Of a DNA stretch of 54,184 nt, positions 38,894 through 47,765 are shown piece after piece. The translations under genes were made by a program, and so were the position numbers. Location: the NCBI GenBank assembly GCA_963771655.1, contig CAVYUG010000010.1, forward strand, positions 1 through 54,184, written 5' to 3'. Within the stretch, counting starts at the first letter, position 1; the number at the start of each line of letters is the position of its first letter. Below the pieces are notes generated by a model. The model saw only the letters and a program-made list of their open reading frames with translations. It was not told where the DNA came from and made no database searches. This DNA comes from JAWVFM01 sp963771655 (lineage in GTDB: Bacteria; Actinomycetota; Thermoleophilia; Solirubrobacterales; 70-9).

Positions 38894-41350
38894 CTACGCT
38901 CGCGAGAGCTGGCGCGCGACTCGCCTTACCGCGAAGTCGGCGCCGTAGACAAACCGCATGAGCGGGCCGAACTCGACGGCCGCCGGATAGCCGACGAAGA
39001 ACAGCCATGGAACGCTGGACTCGAATGAGCGGTTGAGCAACGGGGTCCCGCGATCGGTGCGGATGGCGGTTCTCAGCTCGGGGTCGAGAAACCCGAATCC
39101 GTCGACCGAGAGCCGGTACCCGGTCCCCGCCAAGATGAGGCCGGCGGTGAGCTCCTCCATGCCGGCGGTACCGCGAACCCGCACCTGAACAGCGCCGTTG
39201 GTGGCGCTGGCCTCGACCGGCTCTCGATTCACCAATGTCTCGACTTGCCCCTCGAACCGTGGGCGAAGCCACCAGGATCCGCTCGGGCCGAGCACGCTGA
39301 AGGCCTTGTGGTGGCGCCAATCCGAGGGGCCATTCTTGAAGATGAGCGGGAAGTTCGAGTAGAACCACTGCCCCCTGCCCTGGCCGAGACCCGACTCCGG
39401 ATAGCGCAGCTTCTCCATCAGCGCACGATCACTGGGTCCCGGCTTCGAGCCCCAGTCCAGGTGCGATTGCCGCACGAGGACGCGCGTGTCGCCTCCCTGC
39501 TCCTGGATCAGGGCTGCCCCCTCGAGCGCCGATTGACCGGCGCCGATCACGAGGACGCCCCCGTCGGGGACGTTCGACGGGTCGGCGTAGTCGAACGCGT
39601 GGACAAGACGGGAAGGCGGAAGGTCGCGGAGAACCGGTGGAACGTACGCATGACCCTGCATCCCCGTCGCGACGACAACCGAGCGCGATCGGAAGGCCTC
39701 GCCGTCGGCGAGGCGAACGTCGAAGCCCGAGCCGGTCGAGCGGACCGCCTGGACGAGACGGCGATCGAGCTGAGGGACCAGGCGCTCCTGGAACCAGTGG
39801 CCGTAGGAGGTGAACGCTTCGAGGCTCACGGGGACCGCCACGTCCCCGTATTCGCGCCCGCTCTCGGCACAGAACCGCTTGAGCGTGTGCTCCCCGGCCG
39901 GGTCCGAGAGGCTGGAGGCGTAGCCCTCGGACTTGAGGTACATGCCCGCCGGCATGTGGTTGCTCCAGGTGTCCATCGGTTCGCCGAAGATCCGGTGGTC
40001 GATCTGTGCGGCTGCGAGGTGAGCCGCGAGGGAGAGCCCGTAGGGCCCAGCCCCGATCACGGTCACGTCCACATCCGCGGAGTCGGACGGGCTCGCGGGG
40101 CCCCGTGACCGCAAGGGCCGCGCAAGGCGCCCGGCCCGCCGCACCGCCCCGGTGCTCGCGACGAGTGCCGGCCGCAGATCCCGTGGGTCGAGGTAGTCGT
40201 AGCCGCTCGGACGGGCGAAGTCTCCGACGAGCCGGCCCAGGGCGGCCACCGGCGAGGGCACGTCGGGGTCGCTGCGATCGGAAGCGACCGCGCGCAGCCA
40301 CGAAAGATCGCCCCCGAGCCATCGCATACGAACTCCGGCACGATAGCCATCCACCTCCACCAGCGGCTCGCCGACCGCGAGTCGGTAGATGAGCTCGGGA
40401 AACGGAACCCCCGCCCGGACGGCCACCTCGACGGAGGCAGAGAGCCTGGGGTTCACCTCCATGAAGGCCGGCCGGCCCACGGCATCGCGCCTGAACTCCA
40501 CCTCGGTGTAGCCCTCCAGGCCCACTTCCCGCACGAACCGCTCCGCGGCGTGGGTGATGTCAGGCGGCAGTGGAATGCTCACGCGGAAGACGGAATTGCC
40601 TCCGAGCGGCGGCATCGTGCGGTCGGCCCGTTGAGCGAAACGGGCCCAGACGCGCCCGCGGCCGTAGATGAAGCTGATCGCCTCACGAGCGCCCGGTAGC
40701 CACTCCTGGACGATCGCCTCGACCCCGGCCTGGACGATCTCGGTGATGGCGGCAATGGCGCGTTCACGGGTGGTCGCGACCGCCGGGATCAGCCGTGTCC
40801 CCTCCGCGGACTCCTGAACCCATGACTGGACGGGCTTCACGACCGCCGGCAATCCGACCGAGTCCAGCGCGGCAGCTGCGTCGCTCGAGTTGCCCACCAC
40901 TGCCCCACGCGGCAGCCGAAGACCGACGGCCGTGGCGGCCTCGAAGCTGCGCGTCTTGCTTATCGCGTCGCCGAGTGCCGGCTCGGGCGCGAGTGCCACG
41001 GCAACCTCCCGCTCGATCTCCGCCCGCCTGCGGCGCAGGGCCTCGATCGATCCGTCGTGCACGGGAATCAGGACCCGCGGCCGGTGGCGGCGCGTGAGCT
41101 GGAGTACCGTGTCGACGTACGCGTCGGGGTCGACGGCCAGATCCGGCACGACCGCGCCGACTCGGCACCACCGAGAGGCGAAGGCCGATGCACGCGGGTC
41201 GGACTCGACGGAGCCCACTGCGATCCCCGCGCGGCCAAGCTCGCGCACGGCGACGAGAGCCGGACGCTGCCTGCCATCGAGCACGATCGCGTCGAGCGCC
41301 GGCGGCTCGCCGCCCCGCGTCTGGGCGCTCGCTGTGCGCCAGCGAGCCAT
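38894..41350 (-). CDS. Fusion of ATP-grasp ligase and FAD/NADPH-dependent monooxygenase-like domain
   Basis: 818 residues. Residues ~15-340: ATP-grasp ligase of the carbamoyl-phosphate-synthase-like group, with LPAVVKPVQSWVQESAEGTR (ATP lysine), EAIVQEWLPGAREAISFI and the metal motif AFMEVNPRLSAS (EVNPR 298-302). Residues ~427-818: flavoprotein with FAD motif VTVIGAGPYGLS (GAGPYG 433-438), NADPH motif VLVIGAGQSALEGA (603-608) and LILAGTGYRLSVDGFGFL, as in N-hydroxylating monooxygenases of the ornithine/lysine type. ATG 41350 starts just before the ATP-grasp part; upstream codons are unstructured. It would ligate an acid to an amine and separately oxidise a substrate. This pairing is unusual and its target is unknown. 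Confidence 0.8.
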   Translation of the reverse strand: MARWRTASAQTRGGEPPALDAIVLDGRQRPALVAVRELGRAGIAVGSVESDPRASAFASRWCRVGAVVPDLAVDPDAYVDTVLQLTRRHRPRVLIPVHDGSIEALRRRRAEIEREVAVALAPEPALGDAISKTRSFEAATAVGLRLPRGAVVGNSSDAAAALDSVGLPAVVKPVQSWVQESAEGTRLIPAVATTRERAIAAITEIVQAGVEAIVQEWLPGAREAISFIYGRGRVWARFAQRADRTMPPLGGNSVFRVSIPLPPDITHAAERFVREVGLEGYTEVEFRRDAVGRPAFMEVNPRLSASVEVAVRAGVPFPELIYRLAVGEPLVEVDGYRAGVRMRWLGGDLSWLRAVASDRSDPDVPSPVAALGRLVGDFARPSGYDYLDPRDLRPALVASTGAVRRAGRLARPLRSRGPASPSDSADVDVTVIGAGPYGLSLAAHLAAAQIDHRIFGEPMDTWSNHMPAGMYLKSEGYASSLSDPAGEHTLKRFCAESGREYGDVAVPVSLEAFTSYGHWFQERLVPQLDRRLVQAVRSTGSGFDVRLADGEAFRSRSVVVATGMQGHAYVPPVLRDLPPSRLVHAFDYADPSNVPDGGVLVIGAGQSALEGAALIQEQGGDTRVLVRQSHLDWGSKPGPSDRALMEKLRYPESGLGQGRGQWFYSNFPLIFKNGPSDWRHHKAFSVLGPSGSWWLRPRFEGQVETLVNREPVEASATNGAVQVRVRGTAGMEELTAGLILAGTGYRLSVDGFGFLDPELRTAIRTDRGTPLLNRSFESSVPWLFFVGYPAAVEFGPLMRFVYGADFAVRRVARQLSRA

Positions 41351-41524
41351 CAGGCGCGCGAGTCGGCGCCCGCGATGCGGCGTTGCCCGAGGAACCCGTG
41401 GGGAGATAGCGGCGGGATCATTTTTCGTCTGCGCGGCGCCACGGAGGCCGATGCGGATGGTACGTGGACATCTTCGGATCGGGCGGCAAGGGACCATCCT
41501 GCGCGTGGCGGCCAGGCCTCGGCC

Positions 41525-42415
41525 CTAGCGCCGAAACCTCCTGCTGATCCGCGCGAGCAGGGATTGGGCCCGCCCCGCCGCGGTCCACCACGGCGACTCA
41601 ACGGCTCGTCCGGTGCCGCCCGTGCGGTCGAGCGTGTCAAGGGCGGCCATGTCCTCCACGCCCAGGACGAAGTCGAAAACGCGCGAGTTCTCGACGATGC
41701 GATCAGGGTCCGTCGACTTCGGGATCATCGGAATTCCGCGCTGGATGCCCCAGCGGAGGAGCACCTGCGCCGCGGTTCGGCGATTTCGCAGGGCCACCTC
41801 GCCGACAACTTCGTTGTCGAGGTCTCTGCCGTGCGTCAGCGGGCTGTATGCCTCGAGCGCGATCGCGTGCCGCTCGCACTCTGCAAGCAACGCGCGGCGG
41901 TGCTCGAAGGGGCTGAACTCCACCTGGTTGACGACCGGTGGGACATTCGACGCCTCGACCACGGTCGCAAGCTCGTCCACGTTGAAGTTGCTGACACCGA
42001 TGCTGCGGGTCAGCCCGCTCTCGAGTGTGCGCTCCATACCCGGCCACGCCCAGGTGGGGCCGCCCTGTGGCCAATGCACCAGGTACAGGTCCAGGCGATC
42101 GATGCCCAGGCGCTCGAGGCTCCGCCACGCCTCCTTCTCGGGATCGCGAACGCCCGGGAAGAACTTCGTCGTCACGAAGACCTCGCCCCGTGAAACGCCA
42201 CTGCCATCGAGTGCTTTGCCGACGCTGCCTTCGTTCCCGTAAGTTTGGGCGGTGTCGACGTGACGGTAGCCGGCCGCGAGCGCGTGGCCGACCGCCCGCT
42301 CGGTGTCGAGTCCATCCGGGACCTGCCACACACCGAGCCCGAGCAGCGGCATCTCGACGCCGTTGGCCAGGATCCGGACCTCGCCCTCGCCGCCTGAAGC
42401 CGGCGCCCGAGCCAT
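41525..42415 (-). CDS. Aldo/keto reductase
   Basis: 296 residues, (beta/alpha)8 barrel. Catalytic tetrad visible: Asp in GYRHVDTAQTYGNE, Tyr in the same motif, Lys in VFVTTKFFPG, His in DLYLVHWPQ. Cofactor motif IPMIPKSTDPDRIVENSRVF (K-S/T...R...N) binds NADPH. Closest in form to the AKR5/2,5-diketo-gluconate reductase group. Substrate unknown; it may reduce a sugar or aldehyde for the glycan locus or be a general detoxifier. Between it and the downstream fusion gene (41351-41524, 174 bases) no gene is seen. It begins 6 bases after the stop of the Thr-rich protein. Confidence 0.85.
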   Translation of the reverse strand: MARAPASGGEGEVRILANGVEMPLLGLGVWQVPDGLDTERAVGHALAAGYRHVDTAQTYGNEGSVGKALDGSGVSRGEVFVTTKFFPGVRDPEKEAWRSLERLGIDRLDLYLVHWPQGGPTWAWPGMERTLESGLTRSIGVSNFNVDELATVVEASNVPPVVNQVEFSPFEHRRALLAECERHAIALEAYSPLTHGRDLDNEVVGEVALRNRRTAAQVLLRWGIQRGIPMIPKSTDPDRIVENSRVFDFVLGVEDMAALDTLDRTGGTGRAVESPWWTAAGRAQSLLARISRRFRR

Positions 42416-42420
42416 CGGGG

Positions 42421-42759
42421 CTACGGCGAGACGCCGCCGCTGTTGCCACCACCACCACTCCGCGTGGTTGTGGTGGTAGTCGTGGTGGCCGCAGTCGAAG
42501 TTGTGGTCGATACGGTCGTCGTCGGGACGGTCGTAGTGGTGGTGATAGGGGTCGTGGACGACGTCGAGGTGGCGACCGTCGTCGTCGAGCTCGACCCGCT
42601 GTCGCTAGCGATCACGGCCAGGGCCACCCCGAGACCGATCACCACCGCGACGAGCAGGGCGATGGCCGCCTTGAGGCCTGTGCTCATGCCCTCGCCGCGC
42701 CCGGGGCCTCCAGGCCCACCCTCCTCGGGGCCCATGTAGCGCGTTGGATCCTCGTGCAT
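42421..42759 (-). CDS. Single-pass membrane protein with Thr/Ser-rich tail
   Basis: 112 residues. A Gly/Pro/Glu cytoplasmic head (DPTRYMGPEEGGPGGPGRGE) precedes one transmembrane helix (LKAAIALLVAVVIGLGVALAVIA), then about 50 residues of almost only Thr, Ser and Val (TTTTTVPTTTVSTTTSTAA) and a Gly/Asn/Ser end. The tail would lie outside the cell and is a likely O-glycosylation target or spacer. The DNA there is a GTN/ACN-type triplet-rich tract (42460-42590) and may vary in length. It lies 12 bases after the DUF4091 gene. Function not recognised. Confidence 0.65.
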   Translation of the reverse strand: MHEDPTRYMGPEEGGPGGPGRGEGMSTGLKAAIALLVAVVIGLGVALAVIASDSGSSSTTTVATSTSSTTPITTTTTVPTTTVSTTTSTAATTTTTTTTRSGGGGNSGGVSP

Positions 42760-42771
42760 GAGGCCGCGAGT

Positions 42772-44571
42772 CTAGACGCAGCCCGGCGGGATCGCGGGTG
42801 CGATGAGCCGCGCGAGGCGGCAGCGGGCGTGGGTGAGAGCCGGCTGGCTGAACGTCGCGTTGAACGCGGCAACATCGCGACCACCGACGAGCCAACGCGA
42901 CACGGCCGTTGCCCGCCCGGGATGCCCTCGCTCGGCTGCCAGCAGTAGGTACTCGTAATCCTGGCGCCCGTCGCGAAGGCGCTTGAGGCGCATCGATTGG
43001 AGCGGGATCGACTGGCGTCCCCCGATCGCCGGTGCCCCTGTTGCCGCGTCACCGCCGGGCAGGCCCGGATAGAACAAGGTACCGCCGCCGTTCCCTCCGA
43101 ACGAGTAGGTGTCGTCCCAGGCGGAGCCGAACGCGGCGTCGACGCTGTAGTAGAGCTCACCGCTGGCGCCATACTCGAAGGCGAGCCAACCCATGGCCTG
43201 GGCCTGCGAGGGAGGCTGGTCGATCCCGTACCCCGGCCACCCGGTCCAATACGCGCCCGGGGTCGGCGATTCTCGGCAGCCGTATTGGTCGCAGAACGTG
43301 TAGAGCCAAAGCGACCGGCCGGGGCGGCGAAGGAATCTCGCGTAGGCCGGCCGTTGGTTGCCGTTTTGCACGAACCCCGGCTTGTCGGCGAGCTGCTCCA
43401 GCGGGACGGTGATCGTGTCGATCGCCCAGGCACCGCGATTCGCCCGCGCATCCTGGATCCACGTCGTCACGAGCCTCGGGAGCCGCGGCCACGCTCCGTC
43501 GGCGACCCCGCTCGCCGCCTTCTTGCACACCGGCCACCGCTGCGCCGGGTCGACCCAAGGCTCGTCGCAGAGGTAGATGAACATCCGGCCCGCGAAGCCG
43601 TCGCGGCCCGCCAGCCGACGCCAGCGGCCGAGACACGGCGAGTCGGGGGCCGCACACCCGTACCGAGGTGGGCTGTCCCCGCTCGCGTAGCTGGCTCCCA
43701 AAGCCGCGCTCGCGGTCAGCCGTGCTCCTGTAAGGCGCGGCGGTGGTCCGCCGATCGGCGATCGGCGACCGCCTTCGATCAAGGGCAGCGCGTAGCGTCG
43801 AAAGAGCCGGGCCTGCGCGCCGGGAGTCGGCGGCAGCTCACCCGTCGGCGTGGGATCCGAGATCGTGAGCCGGTTCTCCAGCGCCTCACGCGCGAACATG
43901 TATTGGTATGCCCAGGCGGCCGCCGACGAGGCGCCGCAATCGTCACCGCCGAGCACCTCGCACGCCTGCGAGGCGTCGAGCCCAAAGGCACTTCGGAGCG
44001 AGCTCGTCGACGGCAACTTGAACGGCAGCACCCGCAGTCGCACCGGCACCGAGCGTGCAGGGCCGCCGGCAACCGAGACCGTGACCTCCCCGCGGTAGAC
44101 GCCCGGCCGCTGTTGCGCCGGTACGTAGACGTCAACCCAGGCGACGACGTCGCCGCCGGCCGGCGCCGTCGCGGGAAAGGCATCGCGACGCTCCCCGTAG
44201 AGGTCGTCACGAACCGGGATCAAGGGATCGGGCCACGGACCCCGGGCGCCCTCGCGGTCCGAAGGTGTATTGACGTTGTAGTACGCCTCCCGGTAGAGCG
44301 CGAGGTTGGCCGGCGCGATTCGGGCCCCGCCCGGCCCCGTTAGCGCGCCATCCTTCGCGACCGAGATGGAGGTGAGGGGCGAGCTGTCCGACTCGACCGC
44401 GATCTGAAACGACTCGAACTCGTTGCGAGCCGCAAACAGGCTCGCGCCGCTCGCCGCCGCTCGAGTGGGCGGCTGGACGCCCGGCCGCACGTCCACAAGC
44501 GAGCCGAAGACCTGGATGCGCGGCGGTTCTTCAAGCGAGCCAGCCGCGACTGCGAGCACGACCGCGACCAC
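42772..44571 (-). CDS. DUF4091/GH123-like secreted glycoside-hydrolase-family protein
   Basis: 599 residues from GTG 44571. N-terminal hydrophobic segment (VVAVVLAVAAGS), then beta-sandwich regions (AARNEFESFQIAVES, DVYVPAQQRPGVYRGEVTV) and a barrel with RMFIYLCDEPWVDP (CDEP ~335-338), SLWLYTFCDQYGCRES, LAFEYGASGELYYSVDAAFG and SMRLKRLRDGRQDYEYL. These are hallmarks of DUF4091, related to GH123 N-acetylgalactosaminidases; the Asp-Glu pair is the presumed catalytic site. The reading frame remains open upstream to 44656 and encodes a basic signal-peptide n-region (RRRSLRRAALLGGC), but no ATG/GTG/TTG is found there, so the true start is unclear. Confidence 0.75.
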   Translation of the reverse strand: MVAVVLAVAAGSLEEPPRIQVFGSLVDVRPGVQPPTRAAASGASLFAARNEFESFQIAVESDSSPLTSISVAKDGALTGPGGARIAPANLALYREAYYNVNTPSDREGARGPWPDPLIPVRDDLYGERRDAFPATAPAGGDVVAWVDVYVPAQQRPGVYRGEVTVSVAGGPARSVPVRLRVLPFKLPSTSSLRSAFGLDASQACEVLGGDDCGASSAAAWAYQYMFAREALENRLTISDPTPTGELPPTPGAQARLFRRYALPLIEGGRRSPIGGPPPRLTGARLTASAALGASYASGDSPPRYGCAAPDSPCLGRWRRLAGRDGFAGRMFIYLCDEPWVDPAQRWPVCKKAASGVADGAWPRLPRLVTTWIQDARANRGAWAIDTITVPLEQLADKPGFVQNGNQRPAYARFLRRPGRSLWLYTFCDQYGCRESPTPGAYWTGWPGYGIDQPPSQAQAMGWLAFEYGASGELYYSVDAAFGSAWDDTYSFGGNGGGTLFYPGLPGGDAATGAPAIGGRQSIPLQSMRLKRLRDGRQDYEYLLLAAERGHPGRATAVSRWLVGGRDVAAFNATFSQPALTHARCRLARLIAPAIPPGCV

Positions 44572-44599
44572 GAGAACGCAGCCGCCGAGGAGCGCCGCC

Positions 44600-45778
44600 C
44601 TACGAAGCGAGCGCCGCCTCCAGTCGTTCGAGCGCCCGATCGATCTCCTGCGCCGTCACGACGAGCGGGGGCAGGAAACGGAGCATCCCCTCCCCCGGGA
44701 CGTTGATAACGAGCCCGGACTCCAGGGCCCGAGCCTGCACGGCGCTCGCGTCCAAGCCATCCTCGAGCGAGAGGCCGACCATGAGGCCGCGGCCCCGCAC
44801 CTCGGTCACGCCGTCGAGCCCCGCGAGCCCGCCCGCGAGCCGATCGCCGAGCTCGCGCACCGAACGCACGAGAGCCTCGTCGTCAATCACGTCGATCGCC
44901 GCGAGGGCAGCGGCGGCGGCGACCATGCCGCCGCCGAACGTCGAGCCGTGGTCGCCCGGCTCGAGCACGTCACCGAGCTCCGGCGTCGTGACGCAGGCGC
45001 CGACCGGCAGCCCGCCGCCGAGCGCCTTGGCCGCGGTCAGGACGTCCGGCTGGACCGGAAGCCGCTCGTGCGCCCACAGCGAGCCGGTACGTCCCATGCC
45101 GGTCTGGATTTCGTCGAGCACGAGGAGCGCGCCGGCTTCGTCGGCCGCCTCCCGGGCGGCGACCAGGACCTCGTCGGCGATCGGGAACACGCCCGCCTCG
45201 CCCTGAATCGGCTCGGCGATGACGGCCGCCGTCCGCTCGCCGACCGCAGCGCGCAGAGCCTCAGCATCGTCCCTCGGCACGGCGACGAAGCCCCTCGGAA
45301 GCGGCCCGAAGAGGTCGTCGCGGGCGAGCCGCGGCGTCGCTGCGAGGGCACCGAGCGTGCGGCCGTGAAAGCCGCCATCGAGCGCCACGATCTCCGGCGC
45401 GTCAATTCCCCGCGCGTGGGCGTGCTTGCGCGCGATCTTGATGGCGCACTCGTTCGCCTCGGTGCCCGAGTTCGCGAGAAAGACCTTGCCGCCGAGGCTG
45501 GAGGTCGCGAGCCGCTCGGACAGGCGCATCGCCGGCTCGGAGTAATAGAGGTTCGAGACGCCGCCGAGTCGGCCGGCCTGCTCCGTGATCGCGGCGACGA
45601 TACGCGGGTGGCAGTGCCCGGCGTTGTGGACGGAGAGCCCGGCGAAGAAGTCGAGGTACTCGCGGCCGTCAGCGCCCCAGAGGCGACAGCCCTCGCCGCG
45701 TACGAACTCGACCGGCGCCTTGAGGTAGGTCGGCATCACGTAGCGCTCCTCGAGCGCCCGCAGGTCCGCCAGGCTCAT
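44600..45778 (-). CDS. argD: Acetylornithine aminotransferase
   Basis: 392 residues, class-III PLP aminotransferase. VFLANSGTEANECAIKIARK binds the cofactor phosphate, LLVLDEIQTGMGRTGSLWAH holds the PLP-nitrogen Asp, and TAAKALGGGLPVGAC carries the Schiff-base Lys. It converts N-acetylglutamate semialdehyde to N-acetylornithine. The ATG overlaps the argB TGA (ATGA, 45775-45778). Last arginine gene of the block; the DUF4091 gene follows after 28 bases. Confidence 0.95.
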   Translation of the reverse strand: MSLADLRALEERYVMPTYLKAPVEFVRGEGCRLWGADGREYLDFFAGLSVHNAGHCHPRIVAAITEQAGRLGGVSNLYYSEPAMRLSERLATSSLGGKVFLANSGTEANECAIKIARKHAHARGIDAPEIVALDGGFHGRTLGALAATPRLARDDLFGPLPRGFVAVPRDDAEALRAAVGERTAAVIAEPIQGEAGVFPIADEVLVAAREAADEAGALLVLDEIQTGMGRTGSLWAHERLPVQPDVLTAAKALGGGLPVGACVTTPELGDVLEPGDHGSTFGGGMVAAAAALAAIDVIDDEALVRSVRELGDRLAGGLAGLDGVTEVRGRGLMVGLSLEDGLDASAVQARALESGLVINVPGEGMLRFLPPLVVTAQEIDRALERLEAALAS

Positions 45779-46614
45779 GGCGTGACCATCGTGCCGATGC
45801 CCGCGTCGGTGAAGAGCTCCAAAAGCAGCGAGTGCGGCTTGCGCCCATCGACGATGTGGGCCGACTGCACCCCGCCCGAGATCGCCTCCACGCAGGCCGC
45901 GAGCTTGGGCCTCATCCCACCCTCGATCCCCTCCAGGGCCGCGTCGACCTCGGCGACGGTGGCCCGGCCGACGAGCGAGGACTCATCGGAGGGATCGGCG
46001 AGCCAGCCCGGGACATCGGTGAGGAAGATCGCCTTGTAGGCGCCGAGCGCGGCCGCCACCTTGCCGGCCGCGGCGTCGGCGTTGACGTTGTAGGCGTTGC
46101 CGTCGCGGTCGGCGCCCGCCGATGCGATCACCGGGATGAAGTCGGCGGCGATGTGGTTCAGGACCTCCACGTCTACGCGCTCGATGTCGCCGACATAGCC
46201 GACCTCGTCGGCGTTCGGGACGGGCCGGATCTGGAACAGGGACCCGTCCTCGCCCGAGAGGCCCACGGCCGGCTGGCCGTGGCGGTTGAGGCGCCGGACG
46301 ATGTCCGAGTTGACCTTGCCGAGCAGCACCATCTTCGCCACCTCCACCGTCTCCGGGTCGGAGACGCGCAGGCCCTCGACGAACCGCACCTCCATTCCGA
46401 GACGCTCCATGTACCGGGTGATGTCGGGACCGCCCCCGTGCACGATCACCGGGTCGAGCCCGACGTACTTGAGAAGCACGACGTCGGTCGCGAACGCCTC
46501 CCTGAGCTCCTCCTGGCCCATCGCCGAGCCGCCGTACTTGATGACGACGGTGCGGCCGTGGAACTCCCTGATGTAGGGGAGCGCCTCCAGCAGTGTCTCG
46601 ACGTTCGTGCTCAT
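45775..46614 (-). CDS. argB: Acetylglutamate kinase
   Basis: 279 residues. VVIKYGGSAMG (ATP-site Lys and Gly loop), VIVHGGGPDITRYMERL (substrate), IASAGADRDGNAYNVNADAAAGKVA and a terminal GGM(R)PK region are all present. It phosphorylates N-acetylglutamate. The N-terminal helix ETLLEALPYIREFHGRTVV resembles the arginine-sensitive, hexameric form of the enzyme, so feedback inhibition is likely (inference from family). Overlaps argJ and argD by 4 bases on each side. Confidence 0.95.
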   Translation of the reverse strand: MSTNVETLLEALPYIREFHGRTVVIKYGGSAMGQEELREAFATDVVLLKYVGLDPVIVHGGGPDITRYMERLGMEVRFVEGLRVSDPETVEVAKMVLLGKVNSDIVRRLNRHGQPAVGLSGEDGSLFQIRPVPNADEVGYVGDIERVDVEVLNHIAADFIPVIASAGADRDGNAYNVNADAAAGKVAAALGAYKAIFLTDVPGWLADPSDESSLVGRATVAEVDAALEGIEGGMRPKLAACVEAISGGVQSAHIVDGRKPHSLLLELFTDAGIGTMVTP

Positions 46615-47765
46615 GTCGTGTAGGCGGAGTTGAGGTGGACGTACGCCGGAGTGAGGTCCGAGAAGTAGACGTGCGCGCTGCCATCGCCGCGCCCCAGGTC
46701 GATGCCGACCTCGGCCTCGGGAGCCTCGGAGCCGAGCGAGTCGGCGGCGATGCGCTCGGGACCGAGCTCGTCGAGCTCCTCGCCCGCGAGCGCCATGCCA
46801 GCCGCCTGGGCGATGCGACCCCAGTTAGGGTCGCGCCCGTAGAGCGCCGTCTTCACGAGCGGCGAGTTGGCGATCGCCCTGGCGACCCGCTCCGCCTCCT
46901 CGTTGCTCGCAGCACCCCGCGCCTCGACCCGCGCGACGCGCGTCGCGCCCTCGCCGTCGGCGACGATCTCCAGCGCGAGCTGGAGCATCACCGCATCGAG
47001 CAGACCGTCCGGCATCGGCTCGCCCGCCGCGCCCGTCGCCTGCAGCAGGACCATGTCGTTCGTCGACTGCTGCCCGTCGACCGTGATCCGCTCCATCGAG
47101 GCCGCCGCGGCTCGGCGCAGCTCGGCCTCCGGATCGTCGATCCGCGCGTCCGTCTGCACGAAGCACAGCATCGTCGCGAAGCCCGGCTGCATCATTCCCG
47201 CCCCCTTCGCCTGGGCGGACACGGTCACGCCGCCGACGCGAACCGTGCATTGCTTCGGCCCCTGATCGGTCGTCATGATCGCCGCCGCGAAGTCGTGTCC
47301 TCCGCGCTCTGAGAGCTCGGCGGCCGCCCGGCCGATACCGCTGCGAACCGACTCGATGTCCAGCGGCACCCCGATCGTGCCGGTCTCGGCCACCGCGACG
47401 CGCGCCGGATCGAGCTCCAGCTCCCGCGCCGCGGCGTCACGCATCGCGAGCGCGTCGCGATAGCCAGGCTCGCCGGTGGCCGCGTTGGCGTTGCCCGAGT
47501 TCACCACCGTCCCCGCGATGGCCCCCGGCTCGCAGCTCTCGCGGCAGACCCGCACTGGCGCCGCCGCGGCCGCGTTCGACGTCAGGAGCATCGCCGAGCG
47601 CACGCCGCGGGTATCGCAGGCGACGAGGCCCAGGTCGGTCGCGCCGTCGGCCTTGAGGCCGCAGGCCACTCCCGCCGCCCGGAATCCCGGCGCGAGCCCG
47701 GCAGGGTCGAGCTCCTCCGCGCCGATCGGCGCCTCGACCCACCGCGACGCGAAGAACCCGCTCAC
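46611..47765 (-). CDS. argJ: Glutamate N-acetyltransferase / ornithine acetyltransferase
   Basis: 384 residues. VVNSGNANAATGEPGYRDA is the oxyanion/substrate motif, and KGAGMMQPGFATMLCFVQTDA contains the self-cleavage site with nucleophile Thr198 (AT-ML). It transfers acetyl from N-acetylornithine to glutamate, making the pathway cyclic. Whether it is mono- or bifunctional cannot be read from sequence. GTG start overlapping the argC TGA (47762-47765). Confidence 0.95.
   Translation of the reverse strand: MSGFFASRWVEAPIGAEELDPAGLAPGFRAAGVACGLKADGATDLGLVACDTRGVRSAMLLTSNAAAAAPVRVCRESCEPGAIAGTVVNSGNANAATGEPGYRDALAMRDAAARELELDPARVAVAETGTIGVPLDIESVRSGIGRAAAELSERGGHDFAAAIMTTDQGPKQCTVRVGGVTVSAQAKGAGMMQPGFATMLCFVQTDARIDDPEAELRRAAAASMERITVDGQQSTNDMVLLQATGAAGEPMPDGLLDAVMLQLALEIVADGEGATRVARVEARGAASNEEAERVARAIANSPLVKTALYGRDPNWGRIAQAAGMALAGEELDELGPERIAADSLGSEAPEAEVGIDLGRGDGSAHVYFSDLTPAYVHLNSAYTT

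Noticed and set aside
10642..42415. Genomic island or phage origin of the glycan locus
   Set aside because: No integrase, transposase, tRNA or attachment repeat was seen and base composition is similar to the flanks apart from short intergenic stretches.
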